From Olsenella timonensis (GTDB taxonomy: Bacteria; Actinomycetota; Coriobacteriia; Coriobacteriales; Atopobiaceae): DNA of 64,000 bases. Position numbers and translations under genes: made by a program. The stretch spans positions 1,488,001 to 1,552,000 of the forward strand of contig NZ_LT635455.1 in assembly GCF_900119915.1 (NCBI RefSeq). The letters are read 5' to 3'. The notes beneath the pieces were generated by a model. The model was not told the DNA's origin. It was given only the letters and a program-made list of their open reading frames with translations, and made no database searches. Within the stretch, counting starts at the first letter, position 1. Each line of letters starts with the position of its first letter. Below are positions 31,665 through 40,761 of this stretch, piece by piece.

Positions 31665-33497
31665 CTATGCGAGCTTGTTCACGCGTCGGTCGTAGGTGAG
31701 CAGGCCGTTGGTCTCCTCCTCCACGTCGGAGAGCTGGGTGTAGACAAAGCCGGCCAGCCCCTCAGCCTCCAGAGCGTCCGCCCGCTCGAGCAGGCCGCGC
31801 ACCTCGGACGCAAACTCCGCGCCCCCGGCCGCCTCCTCGTAGCCATACGACGTCGCCAGGCTCACGTGTCCCGGAACCGCCCAGCTCACGCCGCCAAACT
31901 CGGAGACCACGAAGGCTCGTTCCGGCCGCGAGCGGTCCGGCCAGACCTCGAGGGCGCGGAAGTAGTTGTGCACGCTCCAGAGGTCACCGCAGCCCTGGTC
32001 GTACCAGCCGCTGGTCGCGCTCACCAGGCGCGTGGGGTCGAGCGCGCGCACGAGCTCGGTCGCCGCGCGCGCATCAAACTGCCCCCAGCCCTCGTTGAAG
32101 AGCGTCCAGCCGATCACGCACGGGTGCCCCACGAGCAGGCGCACCGTGCCCGCGCAGCTCGCACGCCACTCCTCGCGGTAGGCGGGGTCGTCTGCGGCAA
32201 GCCGGCGCCACGCGCGCGGACCACGGTCTGACATGCGCGTCCAGCTCGCACGCAGAAGCGTGGGCTGGTAGCTCGTGTGCCACGCGCCGTACGCGCCGCC
32301 GCCAGAGGGCATGTCCTGCCAGACGAGCATGCCCAGCCGGTCGCAGAGCGCGTAGAAGCGCGGTTGCTCGACCTTGATGTGCTTGCGCAGCAGGTTGAAG
32401 CCTAGATCGCGCATGGTGCGGATATCGTGCTCGAGCGCCTCCTCGGCGGGCGGCGTCATGAGGCCGTCCGGCCAGTAGCCCTGATCGAGCACACCGCGCA
32501 GAAAGACGGGCTCGCCGTTCAGGTGCACGCGGGGCACACCGGCGGCGTCCGGGCGCACCTCCACGGTGCGAAAGGCACAGTAGCTCCGCACGCGATCGCC
32601 GCCGAACGAGACCTCGAGGTCGTAGAGGTGGGGGTCCGCCGGGCTCCACAGGCGCGGGTCGGCCACGGGAAGCGACAGCTCCACGTCCCGCTCGCCCGAC
32701 GGCCGGACGAGGGCCGACGCCCGAGCCACCTCGACGCCTCCGTCCACCAGTCGGGCCACGAGCTCGCCGGCTCCCGACACGCGGACGAGAAGGACCACGC
32801 GCCCCTCGCCCACCCGGGCATCCGCGCGCAGCTCCACGACGCGCGACGCCGGCTCTACCTCCCACCAGACGTCGCGCCAGATGCCGCTCTGGGCCGTGTA
32901 CCAGATACCGCCGCGCGCGAGGCGCTGCTTGCCGCGCAGCTGCGTCCCCGCGTCGGAGGGGTCGTGCACGCAGACGGTGAGCGCGTTTTTCTCACCCGGG
33001 CGCAGCGCGTCCGTGATGTCTGCCGAGAGGGGCAGGTAGGCGCCCATGTGCTCCGCGACGCGCACGTCGTTGACGTAGACGGCGCATGCCCAGTCTACGG
33101 CGTCCAGATGGAGCACGAGCCGTTCGCCGCTGACGAGGGCTGGTGCGGCGAACTCGCGCCGGTACCACAGCAGCTCGTCCGGCTTGAGCTGGCGACCTAT
33201 TCCGGAGAGCGGGGCCTCAGGCGAGAAGGGCACCCGGATGGGCTGCCAACCTGAGGCCGGCGGCTCGGCGGCGCGCCACGCAGAGGCGGCATCCGGTGCG
33301 ACGGCGAACGCGCACTCCCACGTGCCGTTCAGCGACGACCAGCGCTTGCGCGCAAACTGCGGGCGCGGGTGAGAGCCCGATGCGACGTCCTCCCCGCCCG
33401 CCGCGATCTTCTCGCCCCACGGCGTCCAGAGCTCCGTGAGCGTCGCGTCCGTAGGCGGCTTGGGCTTGCTTGCGAGCACGCGCCTCAGGTCCAGCAT
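31665..33497 (-). CDS. Glycoside hydrolase family 2 enzyme (beta-glucuronidase/galactosidase type)
   Basis: A 610-residue intracellular GH2 enzyme. The N-terminal sugar-binding jelly roll (LNGTWECAFAVAP, LWYRREFAAP) is followed by the immunoglobulin-like domain and the TIM barrel. The acid/base Glu lies in WTLFNEGWGQFD and the nucleophile Glu in FVVSEFGGVSW. No signal peptide is seen. It would remove beta-linked sugars (galactose, glucuronic acid or mannose) from small imported glycosides; the exact sugar cannot be read from sequence. The ATG at 33497 follows GGGGAGG. It lies alone between two structured repeats, as if a cassette. Confidence 0.88.
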   Translation of the reverse strand: MLDLRRVLASKPKPPTDATLTELWTPWGEKIAAGGEDVASGSHPRPQFARKRWSSLNGTWECAFAVAPDAASAWRAAEPPASGWQPIRVPFSPEAPLSGIGRQLKPDELLWYRREFAAPALVSGERLVLHLDAVDWACAVYVNDVRVAEHMGAYLPLSADITDALRPGEKNALTVCVHDPSDAGTQLRGKQRLARGGIWYTAQSGIWRDVWWEVEPASRVVELRADARVGEGRVVLLVRVSGAGELVARLVDGGVEVARASALVRPSGERDVELSLPVADPRLWSPADPHLYDLEVSFGGDRVRSYCAFRTVEVRPDAAGVPRVHLNGEPVFLRGVLDQGYWPDGLMTPPAEEALEHDIRTMRDLGFNLLRKHIKVEQPRFYALCDRLGMLVWQDMPSGGGAYGAWHTSYQPTLLRASWTRMSDRGPRAWRRLAADDPAYREEWRASCAGTVRLLVGHPCVIGWTLFNEGWGQFDARAATELVRALDPTRLVSATSGWYDQGCGDLWSVHNYFRALEVWPDRSRPERAFVVSEFGGVSWAVPGHVSLATSYGYEEAAGGAEFASEVRGLLERADALEAEGLAGFVYTQLSDVEEETNGLLTYDRRVNKLA

Positions 33498-33844
33498 CGC
33501 GCCTCCCCTCAAGATGGCAACCGCCTCAATTGTCACACAGCTGCCCAGAATAGCGAGGGTTTGCACAGCTCATTTTCGATGTGCCGACTCCAAGACGCCC
33601 TCCCCGGTTTTGGGAGGACAGTTACGCGACGGCACCGTTTTGCCACGCTCCAAGGGGCTGCTGGGAAGGCTTCGCGTTTTAGGTTGTTTGCGGACGTTCC
33701 ATCAAGTACGACCCGTAGCGTAGCAATTAACTGCCTGCGGTTTCTTCGAGACGGAGCAGGGTCGTACTCGTCAAGTCGAGGATAAACGACCTAAAACTGA
33801 TTCCCAAAACGTCCGAGACGCCGCCGCGGGCAAAAGTGCGGGCC
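33498..33844. other. Gap between topA and the GH2 gene
   Basis: This 347-base gap holds no gene. Its main content is the structured element at 33676-33797, described separately. The part nearest the GH2 start should contain that gene's promoter, but no clear -35/-10 pair was recognised. Confidence 0.5.
33676..33797. repeat. Structured intergenic element 2 (outer stem TTTTAGGTTG)
   Basis: An outer stem pairs GTTTTAGGTTGTTT (33676-33689) with 33784-33797 at 13 of 14 positions, and an inner stem pairs GTACGACCC (33706-33714) with GGGTCGTAC (33759-33767) perfectly. The plan and length match element 1 at 31516-31642. Between topA (stop at 33845) and the GH2 start, this fills most of a gene-free gap. 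Confidence 0.65.
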
Positions 33845-36352
33845 CTACGACTTCTTCCGGCCGCGCGAGCCGCCCGCGCGGCGCCCGCCGCGCCTCGGGG
33901 CCGCGGCCTTCTTCTCGCGCCCCGGGCACTCCATGTTGGGGCAGAGCTTCCACGGGCCGCGCGCGGTCGTCACCACGACCATCGGCGCGCCGCAGTCCGG
34001 ACAGGCCTCCCCGGTGGCCTCGAGCTTGCCGCGCGCGGGCAGCGGGTAGCTGGTCCCGCACTCGTCGTAGTTGGTGCAGCGGATGAAGCGCTTGCCGCTC
34101 TTCTCGGACTTGTGCGCCACGAGGCGCCCCTCGCGCCCGGCCTCCGCGCACGCCGGGCACGCCCCCACGTCCACGTCGGGCTCGCGGTTGGTGGGGCACG
34201 CCGGGTTCACGCACGTCTCGTAGGCGCGGCTGCGGAACGGCTGCACCTTCACGCGCGGCGCGCCGCACTCCGGGCACACCGCGGCCTCCCCCTCCAGCGC
34301 CGAGATCTTGCCCTGCGGCAGCGGGTAGGTGACGTCGCAGTCGGGCCAGCCCATGCAGCCCACGAAGCTGCCGCGGGTCTTGGCCGAGCTCTTGACCACG
34401 AGGTCCCTCCCGCACTTGGGGCAGACGCCCACCTTGGCGTCGGCCGTCACCGCGTCGGCGATGGCATCCGAGAGGTCGTCGGTGTGCTCCACCAGCGCGT
34501 CCATGAGCCCCGCCAGCAGCGCGCGCGAGTGGCTGACCACCTGCCCCTGGGAGCTGGCGCCCTCGGCGACGCGCGTCATGTCCTCCTCGAGCTCGGCGGT
34601 CATGTCGGCCGAGGTGATGCGCGGCGCGTAGGTGTGCAGCGCGTCGATGATGGCCATGCCCAGCTGGCTCGGCTCGATCGGATCGTTCTTGAAGTACTTC
34701 CGCTCGTAGAGCGTGTCGATGATGTTCGCGCGCGTGGACTTTGTGCCAAGCCCGCGCTTCTCCATCTCCTGGATGAGCCTTCCCTGGCTGTAGCGCGCGG
34801 GAGGCTCGGTCTGCTTGGCGAGAAGCTCCGTGTCGCCGACAGAGATCACGTCGCCCTCGGCGAGCGCGGGGAGCTGGTCGTCCTTCTTGAGGCCGTAGGG
34901 ATAGGCCGCGCGGAAGCCGGGCTCGGCGAGCACGGAGCCGCTCACCGTGAACGGCTCGCCGGACACGTCGAAGGTGACCTTGGTGCCCTCGATCGAGGCG
35001 GGGCCCATGAGCGTTGCCAGGAAGCGGCGCGCGATGAGGTTGTAGAGCTTCCACTCGGCACCCTGGAGCCGGTCCGGCGAGGCGGGTGCCGTGGGGTAGA
35101 TCGGCGGGTGGTCCGTCGACTCGTCCTTGCCGCGGGTGGCGGTCAGCTTGTCCTGCTTGAGGAGCTCGTGGCACACGCCGCCGTACGCGGGCACCGTGGA
35201 GAGCATGCGCACGCACTCGCGAAGGTCGAGCGAGTCGGGGTAGACGGTGTTGTCCACACGCGGGTACGAGATGAGGCCGTCCATGTAGAGGCTCTCGGCG
35301 AGGCGCATCGTGCGCGCCGGGCTGATGCCCTCTGCGGCGGCCGCCGCCTGAAGGCTCGTGGTGTTGAACGGCGCGGGCGGCCGCTGCGTGCGCCTCTTGC
35401 GCTCGACCGCCGTGACGCGCCCCTCGGTCGCGCCCTCGACGCGGGAGAACGCGGCCTCGGCGGCGCCTCTGTCCCAGAAGCGGGACGTGGCGTGGGTGAT
35501 CCTGAACGGTCCCGCCGCGTCGCCGTCCTTCTCGCCCTGGGCCTGGATCACCCAGTAGTCCTCCGGCTGGAAGGCGAGGCGCTCCCGCTCGCGCTCCACC
35601 ACGAGCGCCAGCGTGGGCGTCTGCACGCGCCCGGCCGAGCGCACCGTGCCCAGGCCGCTCCAGCGGGCCGCGGTGAGGTAGCGCGTGAGGACGGCGCCCC
35701 AGATGAGGTCGATGTACTGGCGCGACTCGCCCGCGTCGGCGAGGTCCTGGTCGAGCTCGACGAGGTTGGAGAAGGCGTGGTCGATCTCGGCGCGGGTGAA
35801 CGCGGAGTAGCGGGCGCGCGAGACGGGCACCTCGGGCGCCACCTCGCGGATCTGGCGCAGGGCGTCGGAGCCGATGAGCTCGCCCTCGCGGTCGAAGTCG
35901 GTGCCGATGATCACCGAGTCCGCCTTCTTGGCGAGGTTCTTGAGGGCGCGGATGATCTCCTTCTCGGCGGGGAGCTTCTCGATGGGCGCCCACACCAGGT
36001 ACGGCAGGCTCGCGATCTTCCAGCCCTTGAGGTCGACGCCGTCTGCCAGGAACGGCTTGCGGCGCGACTTGTAGGGCGGGCGGGCAAGGCCGTCAGGGAC
36101 GTCGGCGGGGATGAGCTCGCCGTCCGCGGTGAGGCCCTGCCAGCCCGCCTCGGGGTCGAAGGTCAGCTGGACCGGAAAGTCCACCTTGAGGATGTGGCCG
36201 CGCAGACCGATGGTCACGCACTCCTCCCCGTCCCAGGTAAAGCGGTAGACGGGCGTGTTGTAGACCTTGTCGGCCTTGGGCCTCCCGGAGGAGGAGAGCA
36301 GCCGGGCGATCTGGCCGGCGGCGTCGTTCTTCTCGGTGACGATGAGCCTCAC
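33845..36352 (-). CDS. topA: DNA topoisomerase I (type IA) with C-terminal zinc ribbons
   Basis: An 835-residue type IA topoisomerase that relaxes negative supercoils. The Toprim domain has RLIVTEKNDA and the acidic triad in GTDFDREGELIG. The catalytic Tyr lies in GLISYPRVDNTVYPDS. Four Cys4 zinc-ribbon modules follow (CPKCGRDL, CPECGAP, ACPACAEAG, CPDCGAP), then a basic tail. The DFDREGELIG and YPRVDNTVYP forms look closer to archaeal TopA or TopIII than to E. coli TopA. The GTG start at 36352 follows GGGAAG. tatC precedes it by 12 bases. Confidence 0.9.
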   Translation of the reverse strand: MRLIVTEKNDAAGQIARLLSSSGRPKADKVYNTPVYRFTWDGEECVTIGLRGHILKVDFPVQLTFDPEAGWQGLTADGELIPADVPDGLARPPYKSRRKPFLADGVDLKGWKIASLPYLVWAPIEKLPAEKEIIRALKNLAKKADSVIIGTDFDREGELIGSDALRQIREVAPEVPVSRARYSAFTRAEIDHAFSNLVELDQDLADAGESRQYIDLIWGAVLTRYLTAARWSGLGTVRSAGRVQTPTLALVVERERERLAFQPEDYWVIQAQGEKDGDAAGPFRITHATSRFWDRGAAEAAFSRVEGATEGRVTAVERKRRTQRPPAPFNTTSLQAAAAAEGISPARTMRLAESLYMDGLISYPRVDNTVYPDSLDLRECVRMLSTVPAYGGVCHELLKQDKLTATRGKDESTDHPPIYPTAPASPDRLQGAEWKLYNLIARRFLATLMGPASIEGTKVTFDVSGEPFTVSGSVLAEPGFRAAYPYGLKKDDQLPALAEGDVISVGDTELLAKQTEPPARYSQGRLIQEMEKRGLGTKSTRANIIDTLYERKYFKNDPIEPSQLGMAIIDALHTYAPRITSADMTAELEEDMTRVAEGASSQGQVVSHSRALLAGLMDALVEHTDDLSDAIADAVTADAKVGVCPKCGRDLVVKSSAKTRGSFVGCMGWPDCDVTYPLPQGKISALEGEAAVCPECGAPRVKVQPFRSRAYETCVNPACPTNREPDVDVGACPACAEAGREGRLVAHKSEKSGKRFIRCTNYDECGTSYPLPARGKLEATGEACPDCGAPMVVVTTARGPWKLCPNMECPGREKKAAAPRRGGRRAGGSRGRKKS

Positions 36353-36364
36353 TGCGCGACTTCC

Positions 36365-37153
36365 CTACTCTTGGTCAAGCTTGCGGTTCTCAAAGTCCTC
36401 GCGGCCCCACTTGAGGGCCTCCCGCCCGTCGCGCGCGACGATGATGAAGCGCGAGACGGCGAGCGCCGCCTCGTAGAGGAGGATGAGGATCGCGAACATG
36501 AGCACCATCGTGACGGGCGAGGCGTCGGGCGTCACGACGGCGGAGAGCACCATGAAGGCGACGTAGACGATGCGCCACTGGGAGCGGAACGTCTTGTACG
36601 GCACGAGGTGCAGCACCGAGAGGTAGAAGATCACGAGCGGCAGCTGGAAGGCGATGCCAAAGCCGATCTCGAGCAGCATGTAGATGTCGAGGTAGTCGCT
36701 CGCCTCGGGCATGAGGGCACCGATCTCGAGCGACTGCTCGAGCAACCAGCCAAAGGCGGCGGGCTGGATGATGAAGAAGCAGAAGACCATGCCGAGGAAG
36801 AACAGGAGGACCATCGCCGCGACCGTCGGAACGACCCAGCGGCGCTCCTTGGGCTTGAGCGCCGGGAGGAAGAACGCCATGATCTCCCAGATGATGATCG
36901 GGCAGCAGATGATGACCGAGAAGAACAGCGCGACCTTGAAGCGGATGGTGAAGCCGCCGAGCACCGTGGTGACGACGAGCTCCGCCCCGTTCATGGCGTC
37001 ACTGATCTGGCCGATCATGAGCTCGATCAGCGTGGGCGTGGCAAAGTAGACGATGAGCGCGCAGACGACGACCGCCACGACGATGATCGTAAGGCGGCGA
37101 CGCAGCTCGCCGAGGTGGTCCATGATGGGCATGCGTGCGGGACCGATCGGCAT
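36365..37153 (-). CDS. tatC: Twin-arginine translocase subunit TatC
   Basis: A 262-residue polytopic membrane protein with six predicted helices. The family start is MPIMDHLGELRRRLTIIVVA, and FCFFIIQPAAFGWLLEQ and ADASPVTMV-like segments follow. TatC is the receptor for Tat signal peptides, which carry SRRxFL motifs. Two lipoproteins in this window (46663-47118 and 59523-60338) have such motifs. The start lies just past the intended tatA stop at 37157-37159. The gene is followed by topA. Confidence 0.93.
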   Translation of the reverse strand: MPIGPARMPIMDHLGELRRRLTIIVVAVVVCALIVYFATPTLIELMIGQISDAMNGAELVVTTVLGGFTIRFKVALFFSVIICCPIIIWEIMAFFLPALKPKERRWVVPTVAAMVLLFFLGMVFCFFIIQPAAFGWLLEQSLEIGALMPEASDYLDIYMLLEIGFGIAFQLPLVIFYLSVLHLVPYKTFRSQWRIVYVAFMVLSAVVTPDASPVTMVLMFAILILLYEAALAVSRFIIVARDGREALKWGREDFENRKLDQE

Positions 37154-37156
37154 GGC

Positions 37157-37748
37157 CTAGGCCTCCTTGTCTTCGTCGGTTGCGGGGCGGGAGGGGCGCG
37201 GCATCGCGTAGAGGTCGGCCGCCGTCGGCTTTGCGGGGGCCTCGGATGCGGGGTCGTCGGCGCGTCTTGGCGGGGGCGCGGGATGCGGGGTCGTCGGCGG
37301 GGGCGGCGTCGGGAGCGGGTGCCGCCTCGTCGTCGGCGGCGTCTGCGTCGGCGTCGTCGCCCTCTGCGGCCCCCGCCGCAGTCGCTGCCTCGGCCTCGGC
37401 GGCCTCGCGGGCGGCCTTCTCCTCGGCGAGGCGCTTCTTGCGCTCGGCGAAGGTCTCGGCGCGACGGGGGCGAGGGGCCTCCTCTCCCTCGGGCACGTCG
37501 ATATCGGCGTCGTCGTCGAGCTCGGCGGCGCGGTTGCGGTTGGGCTTCTTGGGCGTGTCGCTCAGCGCCTCGGCGGCCGGGTCCACGATGTTGGTCTGGA
37601 CGACCTCGGTGAAGCCCTCCTGGGCGCTCTTGAACTGGCGCAGGGCGCGCCCGAGCGTGCGGCCCATGCCCGGCAGCTTGTCCGGGCCGAAGATCAGAAA
37701 CGCGAAGAGCACGATGAGGACGAGCTCTCCCTCTCCAATGCCAAACAC
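37157..37748 (-). CDS. tatA: TatA/TatB-family translocase subunit, tail shifted by a 37-bp duplication
   Basis: The N-terminal hydrophobic helix (GELVLIVLFAFLIFGPDKLP) and amphipathic helix (GMGRTLGRALRQFKSAQEGF) are typical of TatA/TatB, which form the translocation pore with TatC. A long acidic Ala/Asp/Glu tail follows. In the tail, an imperfect 37-bp unit is present twice in tandem (37225-37261 and 37262-37298). Because 37 is not a multiple of three, the frame shifts. Read as it stands, translation continues into tatC to 36999 with an Arg-rich out-of-frame tail; one base less would restore the tail ending at 37157, three bases before tatC. The GTG start is at 37748. Confidence 0.75.
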
Positions 37749-37789
37749 GGAATCAGTCCCCCGTTCGTCGTACGCTTTCTCGAGTGCCC

Positions 37790-38107
37790 TTAGGCCTCGC
37801 GGATGTTGAGGTCGGCCTGAACGCCGAGGAGGCCCAGGACGCGCGCCACGTTGCGCTGCGGGCGGGCGACCACGAGCGTGCCGCCGGCCTCGGAGACGCG
37901 GTGCGCGGCGCCGACGAGCACGCCGATGCCCGTGGAGTCGATGTAGGGGACCTCGGCGAGGTCGACGACCAGCTCGCCCGACACCCCCTCCGCGATCTGG
38001 GCGTCGATGGCGTCGCGCAGCTCGTCCGCGCAGGACACGTCAACCTCGCCGGCGACGCTGACGAGGCGGTCCTCGCCGGCGATGCCCGTCGTAATCTCCA
38101 AGCTCAT
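37790..38107 (-). CDS. STAS-domain anti-sigma factor antagonist
   Basis: A 105-residue single STAS domain (MSLEITTGIAGEDRLVSVAG to LGVQADLNIREA). The phospho-accepting Ser is in VPYIDSTGIGVLVGA. Such proteins bind and free anti-sigma kinases when dephosphorylated, controlling stress or cell-envelope sigma factors. No kinase or sigma gene is adjacent. The ATG at 38107 follows AAGGGAGAG. It sits between the TPR protein and tatA on one transcript. Confidence 0.88.
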   Translation of the reverse strand: MSLEITTGIAGEDRLVSVAGEVDVSCADELRDAIDAQIAEGVSGELVVDLAEVPYIDSTGIGVLVGAAHRVSEAGGTLVVARPQRNVARVLGLLGVQADLNIREA

Positions 38108-38130
38108 GTCTCTCCCTTCTCGCAGGCGGG

Positions 38131-38934
38131 CTACTCGCCCGTCCCCGAGGTCTCGTCGCTCTCGCCGTCGGTCGCGGCGCCGTCGGCCTCCGTCCCGGCC
38201 GACGCCCCGTCCCCCGACGACTCGTCGGTCGCGCCCGTGAGCTCGTCGACGCGGGACTGCGCGCTGGCGCCCACCCCCTGCTCGTCGTCGGGGTCGAGCT
38301 CGGCCGCCCTCTGGTAGGCGGCGACGGCATCGTCGGTCAGGCCCTGGGCCTCGTAGAGCAGGCCGAGGTCGTACCAGCCGGTCGCGTACTCGGGGTCGTC
38401 GGTCGTGAGGGCCTCGAGGTCCGCGACGGCCGTCTCGGTGTCCCCGAGGTAGTACTCGCACATCGCGCGCTCGGCGCGGGCGTCGGAGGCGTTGTCGAGC
38501 TCGAGGTAGCGGTCGTAGTAGCCAATCGAGCGCTGCAGGAGCTCGTCGCCGTGCGCCGCCTCCTCGTCGTTGGCCGCGAGCATCTGCACGTAGGAGCCCC
38601 ACGTGGAGCAGGCGCGCGCGACCGCCAGCAGGGTCTCGGTGTTCTCGGGGTCCTCCTCGAGCTGGGACTCGAGGTCGGCCACGTAGTCGGTGTACTGGGA
38701 GTCGATGTAGTCGACGTTGTACTCGACGGACTGGCTGCTGCTCTGGAAGACCGAGGCGAGGGCCCCGGCGAGCGTCGAGAGGGCGAAGATCACGATGAAG
38801 ACGACGATGACCGCCTTCTGGAACGTGGAGAGCTCCCCGGGCCTGCGCTCGCGCTTCTTGGGGGCGGGTCGCTTCGCTGGCGCGCCGCCCTTCTCGCCGC
38901 CCTCGACCTTCTGTGCCAAACGCCACTTTGCCAT
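38131..38934 (-). CDS. Membrane-anchored tetratricopeptide-repeat protein
   Basis: A 267-residue protein with a basic N terminus, one transmembrane helix (AVIVVFIVIFALSTLAGAL, about residues 40-58), then an outside-facing part with two or three tetratricopeptide-like repeats (for example DPEYATGWYDLGLLYEAQG), and an acidic Gly/Ser/Asp-rich disordered tail. TPR domains mediate protein contacts. The ATG at 38934 is chosen as the first codon of the conserved-looking start MAKWRLAQK. The gene is followed by the STAS gene with a 23-base gap. Confidence 0.7.
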   Translation of the reverse strand: MAKWRLAQKVEGGEKGGAPAKRPAPKKRERRPGELSTFQKAVIVVFIVIFALSTLAGALASVFQSSSQSVEYNVDYIDSQYTDYVADLESQLEEDPENTETLLAVARACSTWGSYVQMLAANDEEAAHGDELLQRSIGYYDRYLELDNASDARAERAMCEYYLGDTETAVADLEALTTDDPEYATGWYDLGLLYEAQGLTDDAVAAYQRAAELDPDDEQGVGASAQSRVDELTGATDESSGDGASAGTEADGAATDGESDETSGTGE

Positions 38935-39043
38935 GCGCCTGCGTGCCCCCCGCCGTGATTCGGCGCCCGATGCGCCCACGAAACATAAGAGTATGCCACG
39001 GCGCGGCGCCCGCAGGGGAGCGAGACCGCGCCGCGGCGATAAT

Positions 39044-39073
39044 AACAGAAGTTCCCCAGAGGAGACTTCTCTG
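39044..39073 (-). terminator. Imperfect hairpin after the aminotransferase gene
   Basis: AACAGAAGTTCC (39044-39055) is followed by AGACTTCTCTG (39063-39073), forming a short stem of about seven pairs with a bulge, just past the aminotransferase stop. The same 12-mer begins the loop of the long hairpin at 5295-5381. It probably ends transcription from the minus strand. Confidence 0.5.
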
Positions 39074-39078
39074 ACCCG

Positions 39079-40368
39079 CTAGGCGCGCTCGGAGCGGGCG
39101 AGTCGCGCGGAGACGAGCTTGACCGCCACGATGAAGACGTCGAGCGCCTGGCCGAGCTCGTCGAGCGAGGGGTAGGTCGGCGCGATGCGGATGTTGGTGT
39201 CCTCGGGGTCGCGGCCGTAGGGCCAGGGCGCACCGGCCGGCGTGAGCGTGACGCCCAGCTCCGCCGCGAGCTCGACGATCGCCTTGGCCGAGCCCCTCGG
39301 TCCCTCGAAGCTCACGAAGTAGCCGCCCGTGGGGTGGGTCCACGTGGCGCAGCCCAGCTCGCCGAGGCCGGCCGAGAGCTTCTCCTCCACGAGGGCGAAG
39401 CGCGGGGCGACGAGCTCGGCGTGGCGCCTCATGTGCTCGGCGACGCCGGCGGCGTCGCGCAGGAAGCGGACGTGCGCGAGCTGGCTGATCTTCTCGGGCG
39501 AGACGCGCATGGCCGAGAAGGCGCGGCGCAGCTCCGCCATGTCGGCCGCGGACGCGGCGACCCACGCCATGCCGGAGCTGGGGAAGGTCACCTTGGCCGT
39601 GGAGGCGAACTCGTAGACGAGGTTCTTGTCGCCCCCCTGCTCGGCGAGCGCGTCGAAGATGTTGAGCAGGTGGTCGCCCTCGCCCCTGAAGGTGTGGACG
39701 GCGTAGGCGTTGTCCCAGAAGACGCGGAAGTCGGGCGCGGCGGGCTTGAGCGCCGCGAAGGCGCGCACCACGTCGTCGGAGTAGGTGACGCCGGTGGGGT
39801 TGGCGTAGCGGGGCACGCACCAGATGCCCTTGACCGTGGCGTCCCCCTCCACGTACTCGCGGACGACGTCCATGTCGGGGCCGTCCTCGCGCATGGGGAC
39901 GGGCACGTTCTGGATGCCGAAGCTCTCCGTCACGGTGAAGTGGCGGTCATAGCCGGGCGCGGGGCAGAGGAACTTGACGACGCCCTGCTGGCACCAGGGC
40001 TTCTCGCCGCCGATGCCGTGGACGTAGCCGTGCTCCACGCAGTCGTACATGATGTTGAGGCTCGAGGAGCCCATGACCGAGACGTTGGCGGGGTCCACAC
40101 CGATGAGCTCCGCAGCGAGGGCGCGCGCGGAGGGCAGGCCGTCGGGCGCGCCGTAGTTGTCGGCGTCCACGCCCCCGTCCGAGAGGTCGCTCTCGCTGGT
40201 GAGCAGGTCGAGCATCGGTCTCGAGAGCGCCGTCTGCTCGGGGCTTGGCTTGCCCCGAGCCATGTCGAGCCTGAGGCCGAGGGCGCGCAGGTCGTCCGCC
40301 TGGTCCTCGAGCGCGGCGATGGCGGCGTCGAGCTCGGCGTCGGTCATGTTCTGATAGGCGTTTGCCAT
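39079..40368 (-). CDS. PLP-dependent aminotransferase class I/II (aspartate subgroup)
   Basis: A 429-residue fold-type I aminotransferase, closest in layout to the Asp_aminotransf subgroup. The start is preceded by GAAGGAGG. MGSSSLNIMYD marks the phosphate-binding turn, and the PLP-binding Lys lies in FASTAKVTFPSSGMAW. NPTGV and FWDNAYAVH complete the cofactor site. It would transfer amino groups between an acidic or neutral amino acid and 2-oxoglutarate. The gene runs alone, with no close neighbour in the same direction upstream. Confidence 0.85.
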   Translation of the reverse strand: MANAYQNMTDAELDAAIAALEDQADDLRALGLRLDMARGKPSPEQTALSRPMLDLLTSESDLSDGGVDADNYGAPDGLPSARALAAELIGVDPANVSVMGSSSLNIMYDCVEHGYVHGIGGEKPWCQQGVVKFLCPAPGYDRHFTVTESFGIQNVPVPMREDGPDMDVVREYVEGDATVKGIWCVPRYANPTGVTYSDDVVRAFAALKPAAPDFRVFWDNAYAVHTFRGEGDHLLNIFDALAEQGGDKNLVYEFASTAKVTFPSSGMAWVAASAADMAELRRAFSAMRVSPEKISQLAHVRFLRDAAGVAEHMRRHAELVAPRFALVEEKLSAGLGELGCATWTHPTGGYFVSFEGPRGSAKAIVELAAELGVTLTPAGAPWPYGRDPEDTNIRIAPTYPSLDELGQALDVFIVAVKLVSARLARSERA

Positions 40369-40465
40369 GAGTCCTCCTTCGTCGGTCCCGTCTGAGTATA
40401 GAGGCAAACGCGGCGCGAGCTGCTACCATGTTCCAGACGAAAAGGAACGCTTACAGGGAGGTCAC

Positions 40466-40723
40466 ATGGACGTGCGCTCCGAGGACTACGGCGAGCTGCA
40501 GCGACTGGTCGACTCCCTCTTTGCGCCGGGGGTCTCCTCGTCCGCCACGGTGGGGCGCCTTGACGTGGAGCTGCGGGCGGAGATCTTGGACCTCGCCCCC
40601 GACCTGATGGAGGTCGCAGAGGCGCTGCCGCCGCGCACCTACACGCGCCAGCGCCTCTGCGACCAGCTGAACTCGATCCTCACCGCGCGCGGCTGGGGAA
40701 CCGCCTACGGCACGGTGGAGTAG
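40466..40723 (+). CDS. Small unrecognised helical protein
   Basis: An 85-residue protein of no recognised family. The ATG at 40466 follows CAGGGAGG, a good ribosome site; an in-frame upstream ATG at 40367 runs through the promoter region and is rejected. The sequence is helical with a mildly acidic first half (LQRLVDSLFAPGVSSSATVG) and ends TAYGTVE. It converges with the formamidase gene and is divergent from the aminotransferase. It may be a small regulator, but nothing shows this directly. Confidence 0.6.
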   Translation: MDVRSEDYGELQRLVDSLFAPGVSSSATVGRLDVELRAEILDLAPDLMEVAEALPPRTYTRQRLCDQLNSILTARGWGTAYGTVE

Positions 40724-40761
40724 CCGGGCGCCCGTGCCGGCGGACGCCCGGCCGTGGCGCG

